From Gordius sp. MW1 (Eukaryota; Nematomorpha; Gordioida; Gordea; Gordiidae), in the NCBI GenBank assembly GCA_964036665.1, contig OZ038531.1, positions 15,810,168 to 15,874,167 of the forward strand: 64,000 nucleotides of DNA. Direction: 5' to 3'. Each line of letters starts with the position of its first letter. The stretch's first letter is position 1. Under the pieces are notes generated by a model. That model was not told the origin of the DNA, made no database searches, and saw only the letters and a list, made by a program, of their open reading frames with translations. The translations under genes and the position numbers were made by a program. Positions 33,601 to 45,600 of this stretch are shown piece by piece.

Positions 33601-36600
33601 ATAAAATAAGACATGAATATGTTTGTTTGTAATAGGTAAAGATGGGATTGAATTAAAAAAAACTCTTGTTTTATCCGTTACTATGGGAAATTATGGTAAT
33701 TATATTTAAGCATTAGATATTTTAAAATATATAAGTTAAAGGCAAATATTATTCTGCTTCCAGCAGCGAAATTCACATGAACTCTGAAAGAGGCAAGAAA
33801 GATTTTGGTTATGATATAGAAGTATTATATATATTTTCATATTTTAGGTCAAGATGAAAATTGTAAATCCGCTAGAGTGGGGAAAACTGTCTCTTTTTTT
33901 TCTTATGATAAAAATGCTGGTAATTAAAATTATGCAAGTTGTTTTTATTTTATTAATATATATTGATAAAGATGAGTGTATTGGCAGCTCTACTAATAGC
34001 TCAGTCTCTGAAAGTGAAAAACATGGGCAAAATTTAAAACTTAAACCATCATATAAATTTATGATTTTATGGACATCTAAATACAAATGGCTAATTTTTG
34101 ATGAAGCCTTAGGTGGGGCTTTATGCTCTGTCTGTTCTCTTTACAACATAATTTCGTAAAAGAACACTTGCCCGTTAAAATATTACATGTATTTATTTAA
34201 TGATTATGCGTGTATGTATTTATTTTTATATCACTAATAAAAATCAGTAAATATTATAAAATGGTTTAGCAATTAAAAAAGATTTTACCCCCCCCCCCCC
34301 CCCGGAAGTTGAAAATACCCCCCCCCCCCCCCCCGGAGGATTTTTTCCGAAAGAAACCCTGTCCCTTCTTAGTATATGCCCATACCACCTTAGCCGATTT
34401 TCGTTAATCATGTCCGCCATAGGTTTACCCATTTTTGTCATGAGAAAGTCATTCGTAATATGCCACCGTATCATTCTCATCTCTGTAGCTTGTAATAGCT
34501 TTCCTTCCGTGGTGTTTAATGCCCATGTTTCACTTCCATAGAGTAACACCGGTCTTACGATGGATTTGTAAGCTTTGCTCTTCAACCATATTGGCATTTT
34601 CTTGTCGCACATTACACCGGATATACTTTGCCATTTTAGTCATCCTTTTTGGATCCGGGCATTGACTTCCGCTGCGCAACCTCCCTCTTGATTTAGCATC
34701 AACCGAGATATGTGAATCTGTCTACTTTTGGGTACTTTAGATGGTCATCCAGCGATAGGGTGCCTGTAACGTTCATTTCCATGTATACCGTTTTTCGATC
34801 GTGACCTTTAAACCATATCCAGCTAAGCGCTTTAACCACTTTTCGGCTTTTTCGAATACTTTCTCCCTTGTTTCCTCGCATAGTACTATATAATCGGCAT
34901 ATAGCATACACCATGGCGATGGCTTTTGAATGTCCCTCGTTATCGTGTCTATAATTTATATTAAATAAAAAGGGTCTTAAAGCAGATCCTTGATGTAACC
35001 CAATTTTAACCCGAAAAGGTTTAGAGTCTCCAACTGTCGCCCTAACGCATGAGTTTGAGGCTTCATAAATATTTTTCATAAGCCGTATATATGCGTCAGG
35101 GATATTTTGTTTCCTCAGGCACCACCAGATTAAATCGCGGGGAACCGTGTCATAAGCTTTCCCAAGTCGATAAAAATCATATGTAGGTCTTTCTTCTTTT
35201 CACCATACTTATCCATCATTTGTCTTAGTGCGAAGATTGGGTCGATTGTGGATTTGCCGGCCACAAATTCGAATTGATTAGCCGATATTTCCACCTCGTT
35301 TTTCAGCCTTGTTACTAAGATCCTTTCCATAAGCTTTAAGGAGTGGCAAGTTAGCTTGATACCTCTGTAATTGCCCCAGTCTAGGGTCTCCTTTGCCTTA
35401 AAGGGTATAATCGTGCTTGCTCTCCATTGATTACGAATTCGCTCTTCTACTAATATTTTGTTAGGAGGTTCGTCATGGTGGGAACTCATTCTTTACGACA
35501 TCCGAGCAATGCTTTTAGGTATTCCATCTGGGCCATTTGCTTTTCCTTTTTGCATCTTGTTCATTTGTGACCTAACTTCATCCTCCTGAAAGATTTCGAC
35601 CATACTTATATTTGGCTCAATTTTGGGAAGGGACTCCTTGTCATTTGCAATATTCATAAGTTTCTTAAAATATCCTTTCCACCTTTCCATCACTTCTTTC
35701 GGCTTGAATAAGGTTTGACCCTTCTCGTTTTTGACTATTTTAAGAACTCCGACATCGCGACTTTTCTTCTCCCTTATCTTGGCCAATTTTTACATAAGCC
35801 TATCGCCCCCTTTATGATCTAGTCTGTTTGCCATCTCGGTGTAGGCGGCATTCTTCGCTATTGCAATAGTCTATGATTGCAACGGCCTTTTGCGCGGCCT
35901 TCTTTGCGTCCCTATATTCTTGATAATCCTCCGACTTTTTTGATTTATGCCACCGTCTATATAGATTTTTCTTTCTTTCTATGAAATCTTTAACCGATTA
36001 ATCCCACCACCATAGTTCCCTATTCATAGCTTTGCCTCCTTTGGTCTGTCCTAGAACATGAATCGCTGTTTCCTTAATGCCCTTAGATAGCGTCTCCCAA
36101 TCGTCGTCTACGTCCCTTTGCAACATCCTTGCACCCAAGAGTGAGGAGGCTTTTTGATGGTATTCTTCATTCGTCGACTTATCCTTTGGCCTTTCGTATC
36201 GAATTCGGGGTTCATAGACTTTTCTTCTTTCGGGAAATACTCTTCTTTCAAGATCCATAACAATTGGACAATGTTGCCTGGCGATTTCTTCTCCCATTAC
36301 TTTGCAATCTTTGATACTTCATAAGTCCTTTCGCCGTATAAGCAAATAGTCAATTTGACTAAAATGCTTCTCACTTCTATAGGTCACAATATGTTCTTCC
36401 CGTTTTTGAAAATACGTGTTAACGATCGCCATGTCATATGCTTGGGATACTTGGAGAAGATTTTTTCCTTCTTTGTTCTTCAGACCATACCCATAGCCTC
36501 CATGATACGTTCATACCCGAGACAATTTTTCTCTACGTGAGCGTTGAAATCTGCCCCAGTAATTAATCTTTCTTCCTGTCCTATTTCTTGTATTTCCTTT

Positions 36601-39600
36601 TCCAATGAATCGAAGAATATGTCTTTCTCTGATTCCTGACACCGAATTTGGGGAGCATACGCGGACAAAACGGTTAGGAGGCCCCCTTGATCTGCAATCT
36701 TCACCCAATTAGCCTGTCGGAACAACGCTTGACTTCCACCACCTTGTCCTCGAACGATTCGATTAGAACTATACCGACCCCGTTTCTACGATTTCTATCC
36801 TTCTCCTAATTCCCGAGCTTTCGTTTCGTTCCACCTCGTCTCTTGTAGGCAAGCGATGTGTACCTTTCTTCTTTTTGGCATTTGTGCGACCTCGATGCTT
36901 TTCCCCTTCAACGTTCCCACACGTTATTCGCATTCTTTCAACAACTAATTTCCTTAGCCGCCTTCGTTGTGAGTTGGGCAGTAACCCTAGTTTATTTTTC
37001 ACATTGCGCGGGCGGGGTATGCAGTGCGCGTCGTTTGTGGAGGACGCCCTAACCTTTTCTTGTAAAATCTTGTTTGAAACTATCATAATTTTGGAGTTGG
37101 TTTTTATAGCCGGCTTCCGACCTGACGCCAACCCTCCACTTTTTGCACACGGACTTAAGACCGTCGTAGGTAGTGTTAATAAAACAGTTAATCAATTAAA
37201 TATTGTCCTGAAAAATTGCTCTCAATAGCCCTGAACCCGAGCTAATATTTTTAATTTTGGATCCTATCTCGGCTCAACATTTTATTTTTAATCGCAACTT
37301 GGTATAAAATAGTTAATTGCTTTGATTTAAAACAATGATGAGTAAAGAATTTAATTGTGTTGTAAAAAAACCTGGATTTTGTTTCGTCGACCTTTGGTTC
37401 AACTAGCACTAACGGCCGACTTAACAAAAATAGACCAAAATCCTCTGGTGTGTTTTTCAAGTTTCGACTAAGCCTCGAGGTCGATTAGGAAAAACAGACC
37501 AAACGTTTTTTGATTAGTCGATTAGCACTAAAGATCGATTAAACAAAACCCAGATCTTTTTAAACATTAGTTTAAAGATCATAGCTATTAATATATATTA
37601 TAGAAAATTTTAAAGCTTTGCCACACTAATAAGATTATATTTTTAGAGTTAAATCGATATCAAACACTTTAACAAGATTAAGTATTTTAGGAGCATTAAA
37701 TATTTGTTTAAAATATTTTGATGTCTTTAGAAACATTCTGCCAAAGAAAACGAAGCAAAACGTGATGAAGAAGGGGAAATTAAGCAAGACTCCAAACAAG
37801 ATGGACATTCATCGGAAAAGACGTCAGAACACCTAATTGAGGGAGTTGAAGAAGAGCGAGAAGGTTTTCATCTGCCATTAGATTGTTAAAAGCTTTAATT
37901 TTGTATTTTAGAGCAAACAATAATATTTTCACAAAATAAAGTTAATTTTTAAGTTTAGAAGATATGGTAAATTTAAAGAAATATGAGTTATTTTAAGGTA
38001 ACTATATTCATGCGAATTGCAGGTTTCTTAAAATGTAAAAAAATCCCTATAGCTGTTTGTCACACTTGGGATACTGTTGTAAAAACGTCTAGGTTTTGTC
38101 TGGGCGACCTTTGGTTTGACTAAACCTACCCAGACGAAAGGATTTTTGGTTAATTTTCTAAGTCGACATCGATCACACATAAACAGGCCAAAACACAAAA
38201 ATCTTTGGTTTACTCATGTTTAATCGACTAAAACCAAATGTCGACTAAACAAAGCCCAGCCGTTAACTACACTAATTGGAGGTTAGCTTCTGTTTAGATA
38301 TTGTATTAGGGGTGACGCTTGTCTATTTAGGTCTTACTTTATATAGAAAGGATTTAATTTTCATTTAATAGAAGATTTGTATATCAACGATTATTAGGTA
38401 TTAAAGATGAAACGTCTTAGAGAGTAACTTATTTAAAGATAGCTCTTTAAAATTAACCTGTTTATTTTGTATTTTGCTGATGTTTATGGATTTTTAAGTT
38501 AAACCCGTTAAAAAAACGACGGAAGAGCAGTTGAGGGAGAAGGGCAAGGAATTGGAAAGGATAACAAAATTATACAGGAAAAATTTGGAGAGTAAAAGCA
38601 ATTTGTCCTTCCGCATCAATCAACTCCTTAAGCGCGGTATATTCCACATTTTAATAGTTATTTTGTACTTTCTCGAAATTACCTAAATCAATGCTTATTA
38701 CTTGAATATGTATAAGGAAGTTTGGATAAAATGACTATTTGCTGTACCAATCTGTCATTGTCGTTTCCCTGCTGTGGAATATGTTTGTAATAATTTATAT
38801 CGCATTTGTAGAGTGTTCTTGTTATTATTTTTTACATCGATTTGTTTTTATTATAGGAGGCTTATTTTAAAATATTTAGAAAGTATCGTCGTTTTATAGA
38901 ACTTTATGTTTCACTTAATCTTATATTTAATTTTAAGAGTTTTATAATATACCTATAAATGGACTGTAATTATAGAGAAAGAATTGCTGGCCGAACTGGA
39001 AAAATTGCATCACAAAACGTTCGCTCGCACTACGGGTTATTCAAACGCTGCCCGCGAATCCTTGAGGCTAAAGATGGAGATGGTAATCGGGGATTTGGAG
39101 AAAGATAGAGACCATTATCGCGAAGAGTATCAGGTAACTTGAGCCTGACGTGAAATTTTAAAGCGTTCTCACATGAAAAAAGGTTTTAGACTCTTGGAAA
39201 TATTTATGAATCTGCTATTAATTATTAGTACACATAATAAAGGATCTTAAAGTTAGAGATAAAAATGTCAGATACTTAAAGCTTCCACAAGCTATTTCTA
39301 TAATTTATTACTCAGTATGTTTGACTTTTCCTTCATATAATTTAAGAAAAATATTATTAGAAGAAGAGAAAGCACGATTAAAAATGTTCTGGCCGTGCAT
39401 GGGCTTCTTTTGGTGATCAGTAACATTTTTATGACATGATCATATTTATTAATTTTTAATTAATTTTAAATTGTTTTACCTTAGTATTTGTTTCGACACC
39501 TGGAAAATGAAGGAAGCAAGGTTCCACCTAAAATTGTGTCTAAAATGGGTCCTGGCCCTATAAGCATGAAACACATCAGGTTTTCCTCGGATTTAGAGCC

Positions 39601-42600
39601 ATCACCAAACACGGAAGATCATTTCATGTACCGAACCGAAGAACAGATGCCTCCCGCCGGAGAAAAAGTCAAGCATAGCACGGCTAAAAAGGTGTTTTGA
39701 TAAAAAAATTTATAAATGAAATAAAAATATTGTAAACTTTGAAGTATGGTATTAATTCAAAAATACTAAGCATGACCAAAAATTAATACTCTCACTTCGC
39801 ATTTCATTGCTATCTTTAAGTTTATCATAAATAAAATTAGTGTAAAGTAACACTTTAGCGAGTGTTGTAAAAGTGGCTGCGTTTTGTTTGGTCGACTTTA
39901 CTCTAAGCTTTTTTTTCAAATTTCTAAAGTCTAGGGGTCGATTAATAAAAACAGACCAAATACATTTGGTCCATTTATGTCTAGTCGACCAAAACCAAGT
40001 GTCGACCGAACAAAACTCAGCTATACTTACAAAACTACATTTAGCCAATAAGATCTTAATATAGAAAAAAGGCTTCAAGAATTGTTATCATTAGTACTCA
40101 TTCATTTATAATAATCGGCGTAGTTTTTACAAGGCTTAAATTTAAAATTTCCGGTTTAAATTTATTAATTCTTGCTCAGCTAATAAAAATTATATCAAAA
40201 TTTCACCTTAAACACCATATCGCAGTTTGATTATATAGTTATCATTAGCTGTCTAGGTCTAAAAAATTTGCAAATCATATTAAGATATAAAAAATTGTAT
40301 CTAGATAAATTTAATGATTAAAAAGTATTTGAAATATTGTGAACAAATAACTTACATGAAATATTAAGTAAACCATTTATTTAAAGTACATTAATTTAAT
40401 GATTATAAATCATATCATATTTTTTCTAATCACACGATCACTTGTTAGCTGTTTTATCAACTCGTTTAAACTTTTGCCTGTATTTGTATAAAATTTTAAC
40501 TATCTTCTAATACTTTACAGCCCGACGTTGACAGCACGATAGAATTTTCGGCCTTGGAGAAGGTTATAAAAGATAAGGAAGATCTGCAATCACTTTTCGC
40601 CACGACTTCCTTGGAATTGAAGCAATGCAAGACCCTCTACGATCAGGCTTTACAAACTAAAACTAATTTGGAGCAACAAATTCGTCAAGTATTTATGAAA
40701 TATAATATTTAATGCTCAAAGCCTAACCAAGGGAGTTTAATGCCCCCCCCCTAAATATTTTATTTAATATATTTATTTAATTTTTTAATATGATAACAAT
40801 ATTTATTTGGCCCCTCTCTTGATAATTAATAAATTGTTTTTCCCATTTATTTAGCTAAACTCATAATTTATAGCTGAAAACCATTGAGTTGAAAAATATT
40901 TGTTGTATTTATGCAGCCTATGGTATCCTACTCTTTTTATTATTAGTAGAAGTCTAATCCAATTTTTAAACTAATTTGTTCTTACCATATAATTGTATGA
41001 TCTATTTTTATATATAAATCTACCTTAATCTGGTGGTTTTTTTGCCGGTATTTAGGAGTGTGGGAATAATGTTAAATATAAACGTTTTAGTTAATTTTAA
41101 AACCAATTTTATTTTGCTTCTATCAGTTATTCCAGGCAATTTTTTTTAACTCTTTAATTTACGATAAATATTTAATCATAGATGTTGTAGAGGATTTTCC
41201 CTGGAATTTGAAGCATTAATATTAAATTTGCAGTCGATGAAAAATTTTATATTAATGTTCACCCGCCAAAATTAATTAAGAAAGGGCTTAAGCAATTTTT
41301 GGGGAAAAGATGTAACTTATTATTATGAGAATTTAAAGCTTACGTGCTTTACTAAATAAAATTGCAAAAACTATTAGCTGGAATCGCAATTGCAGAGCCA
41401 AAGTCCTAGAGGGAAAAGGGAGTTTGTTTATCCCATTCCTGCACCCACTAGGAGTCGCGAAAATGACATTGACGACATTCGTGATCAGTTGTCCACAGCT
41501 GATAGGCGATGGCAAGATTTGGCACGAGAGAACAATTCCCTACGAGACTTGATTAAAGTTTATTTTAGAGAAAATTGAAATTATTAATTTAATTTATTTT
41601 TAAAAAGGGTTCGACTATTAACTTTAATAGAATTAATTTATAACGCTTATTTTTTAAAATTTTATTATAAATGGGAATAGAGCTATTCAAGGCTTTAAAC
41701 CTTTTATCGGTAATATTGCTTTCTGTCTCGTTTACACCTCTTTGATGGCTTAGCTACGTGTTAAAACTTTATGTAAGCTCGCTACATTAATGCATCTATC
41801 GAAAAATATTTTTAATGCGTTATTGTATTCTTGTTGGTTTTAAAAAATTTTATTTTTGCGATCTTTAGCAAAATCAAGATACTTATACCTCGGAACGTGG
41901 AGAATTGGAGGTTCAGATAGCGGACCTTATAAAAATGGTGGAGTTGCTGAACGATGACAGGAACGGGTTGGCTGATAAATGTTCATTGCTTCAGTCTTCG
42001 CTGCAATCTACAGAGACCCGGCTGAAGAAAACGGAGAGTTCGATTGGCGTCGAAAAAAGGAATACACAAAATTTAAGGTTAATTTTGAATTAAAATATAG
42101 GTTTTAAAAATTCATAAGTTAATGGATGGGTTTGATCTTGTAAAAAGTTCTTTATATAAATCTTTATCGCCTAATAATTATATTGTTAACCTTCATTAAT
42201 CACATCATTTACTTATCACGTTTACTAATGCGTAGAATTGCTTAAATAAGGAGGCATTAGTTGTTTTAACAATCTGTAAGCGAGTGATGAGGGTAAACTG
42301 TGAATTAAAAATGTAGGATATTATTTTTGCGATAAATTTATAAAAAAAAGTTTATAAAAAGTATATAATTATTTTCAGCCATATTAGACTATGTTACCTG
42401 CCCTCTAACGGAATACGCTTAATTGCTGACATATAACAATTGGTTAACGCTGACGATTGCATTTGCAATACATTTAACATAAACAAATTATTAACAAAAA
42501 AATATGAAAATAATGTTTTGAATTAGGTCGGAGTTGGCAAAGGTTGAAGAAACGTTAACAAACGAGACCAACAATCGTATTCCCGTGGAGGAATTGCAAA

Positions 42601-45600
42601 AGGCCCATAAACTTATACGCGAGCTGGACGCTAAAGTGCAAAAAGTTGAAAGGGAGCGCGATCAGATCAATAGACTTTGCGCTGCACACAAGGATGATTT
42701 AGAGGATAAAGTATAAATCATAGACTTACTTAATTATAAAATGATAAAAGAACAGTCTAAGGGGATTGTATTGAAATCCATTATTTTTAATAGTTGACTT
42801 GTTAATAAATTCTCTTTGTAATCCCGAGAAATAAGAATATTTTATACCACTGATGGATTCTTCGCACACAATACGTAGGAAATCTTATATAACTTCCTAC
42901 GAAGACTTTTGAATGTTTCTTAGCCTTAGCGATTCGAAATCGCGAGGTTCCCATTAAAATTGCAAAATACCCTTTAGGTTTAAGTCTCCTTCGTTTTTCG
43001 AGTATTAAGAGTTGTCTTTATTTAAATTAGAGTCGTAATTAATTTCAGCGACGAGCCACACAGAAATAGCTTAGTTATTTAAACAAGGAACAGGCAGAGT
43101 AGCAGTTTTTCTTCTTCACTCAACAAAAAGATTCTAAATTTTATAATAAATACATAGGCTGTTTGGTCCTTTTCTTAATCAAAATCCTTATTGCCCCCAT
43201 GTATATGCATATTTTATATAAATTTTTATTTGCTTAATAAATTGATTGCCCGAACCTCAATTTTAAACAAAATATGACACTTTTAATGATTTAACCTGTA
43301 ATTCCTGAGTTTGAAAAGCCATATTTATCCTTTTCCGGGATTTTATAATAATACTTAGCTTAAAATCTTAAAGTGTTGTTGCATTTGGGTCAACTAGTTC
43401 ATATTTTATCAAAGTGAGCAAAGACTTTTACCATATAAAACAAAACATAATGAGTATATTTAATACTTTTAAGCTCCCTTTTGACCTATACCACAATAAC
43501 ACACAAACACATAAAGAATAATATAATCAACATTTGCTATATTAAGAATATACCATGGTTTATTTCAATCACACCACAATTTTTTAAATTGATTAAAATT
43601 ATGTTTTGTAACATTATTTATCCAAGCTTTGCTCCAACCACCAACTGATAAGGTAAGTATTTAAATATCTAAAAATAGTTTGCAGTTTTCGCTAATTTCT
43701 GGCCGTCTGACGAAAGTTAAGCGAAGGCCTCGTTTTTTCGAATTCATATTTTCTCCTATTTAATTTAGGTATTTTCCTGTTTCATTTTATCAAATACCTA
43801 TATTTTATGCCGTAATAGGAGCGTACCCTGGTGTCATTGCACGGCACCCTGCGAACGTTGGAGAATGAGCTGAGTACTGCCATGATGGATTTGGCTGAGA
43901 AGAAGGAAGAGTTGGAGGGGCTGAGGGCTAGGATGTTGCAAGAAAAGACTGCTTACGAGAGGAATCGAGATGCTTTTGTGGAAGAAAACAGGCTTTTGAG
44001 GCAGGATATTGCCACTCTCACCCAAGAACATAAGGTACATTTTGTGTTTAATTACATTCATTGTTTTTTCAATATATATGTATCACATTACACAAGGAAC
44101 TACAGTTTATTTCTATTCAAATAGTTGTAAAATGTGATAAAAACTGAATTAAATAACAAACGACTTCAATAAATTATATTGACAAAACACTAAATTGTGG
44201 TAAAAATAAATTCTAATAGAAATAGGCACTGACCTAAGGTACGTATAGTGTTTTTATATTAACTATTAAAATCTTTGTATTAAAATTATATTGAATAAAT
44301 TGGTTTACTAATTAGGACCTATAATACTTATTTTTTTTTATCTTTTGAAACAATAATGTTATGCTTGTATAGTAGTGTGTACAATTTTTTCGATCATTTT
44401 CAAGAAACTGAATTCTACTTTGGAAGCGTTCAGGCGAGAGGAGTCACAACATAAAGAAAAGGCTGAATTGCAAGCAACGCAACTCACATCGGTGCAAGAA
44501 ATACTGAAAGCCAAAGTGAAATTGTTTGATATAATATCTATTTTAATCTAATTATGTTGTCGAGCGTGGCAATACTTTCTTACATTTTTTTTGTAAGCCA
44601 TCAGGATAGAAAGAAGGAGTTCATTTAAAGAGCACAAAACAAATAATTTTGTATATTGATCATAATGTTTGTTTAATGCTACTTTTAGGAACAAGAAAAA
44701 ATGGGCTTTGTAGAACAATGCAAAGGGTTGGAAAAACAGATTGTGGCTTTACAAAAGCAAAGGAAAGCTGACCAAGCTCAAATAAGCGATCTCAGGTTTA
44801 CAATGTTTTTTAAAATCAGAAATTAGTTAATGTTGATTTCTTTTAACAGGATGAAATAATATTTTTATTAATTGCGATTGCAAATGAACCGATTATTCAA
44901 ATTTTATATTGTAATAATAATTGTAGTTTGTCCCTACTAACATCATTTAAAATCACTTTAAAGTTTTTAAATCGTAAAGTTTTTAGTTCCTTTTTTCACT
45001 TGTTTATGCCACGTTTTAAATTTATTTCTTAATTTGTATACCCATTTCTTAATCCCCCTTTTATCATCGATCTTTATTGGCAATCTAGACTTATATATAT
45101 CTCTGGACAACCTTTTTCATTTTGGACACACTCGTTTAAAATTGTGGCATTAAATTAATGGGGAATGCTTTATATTAACAACGTATGTCATCATAGGGTG
45201 GAGATGTCATCCAAAGATGGACAAATCAATGAATTACACGACAATTTGCAAGAATTAAACGTGCATTTCAAGGAAAATTACACGCAGCGACTCGATTACG
45301 AACGTAAGCAAGAACAATCCACTCGGGCCGTACAAGCTTTGGAAACGGCGCTGCAACAAAAAGAAGCGGAAATTAGTAATTTGACCCGAGATTTAAGGTC
45401 TTTGCAAACGGCTTGTGCTACCTTGCAGGAGACGCAAGAAAGTTTGGAACAGCGCCTGAAAAACAAGATTAGCGACAGTGAAAAAGTAACTCTTTGAGGG
45501 CAGTGATGCAATTATATGGCTTGTTATTAAAAAGTTTTATTTTTAACAAACTAGATATAATACATCTTCTTCTTTATTACTTATTCGGTCCCACAGTCAG

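Larger units (their letters stand above)
24906..34361. mobile_element. hAT-like DNA transposon with G-rich inverted ends, inside RTE copy 2
   Basis: The left end CAGGGTTTCTTTC followed by G-runs is the inverse of the right end (GAAAGAAACCCTG after C-runs, 34349-34361). Both ends cut RTE sequence. CAGGG ends suggest hAT, and the right part carries a TTF-type zinc-finger remnant (33975-34150) of the kind found in ZMYM-like hAT transposases. Without the gypsy insertion it would be about 1.35 kb, a non-autonomous derivative. No clean 8-bp duplication is visible (AGGTCATC against TCCCTTCT), and about 4 bp of RTE appear lost. Confidence 0.65.
24705..37170 (-). mobile_element. RTE-clade LINE, copy 2, split by a 9.5-kb insertion
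   Basis: 24705-24905 is the 3' end (GA-rich tail, then the same 3' UTR as copy 1). The element resumes at 34362 and runs to about 37170. Compared with copy 1 (15231-18085), the break falls inside one short phrase (GTCATC | CCTTCTTAG), so both pieces are one insertion. It lies antisense in CEP135 intron 7. It extends farther 5' than copy 1, adding an N-terminal segment. All frames are broken, and the RT Y-A-D-D is Y-A-D-Y (34890-34901). Confidence 0.85.

Noticed and set aside
36858..37228. Plus-strand frames of 64 and 117 codons near the RTE copy 2 5' end
   Set aside because: They are antisense to the RTE 5' region (minus-strand frame at 37131-36769), with no independent support.
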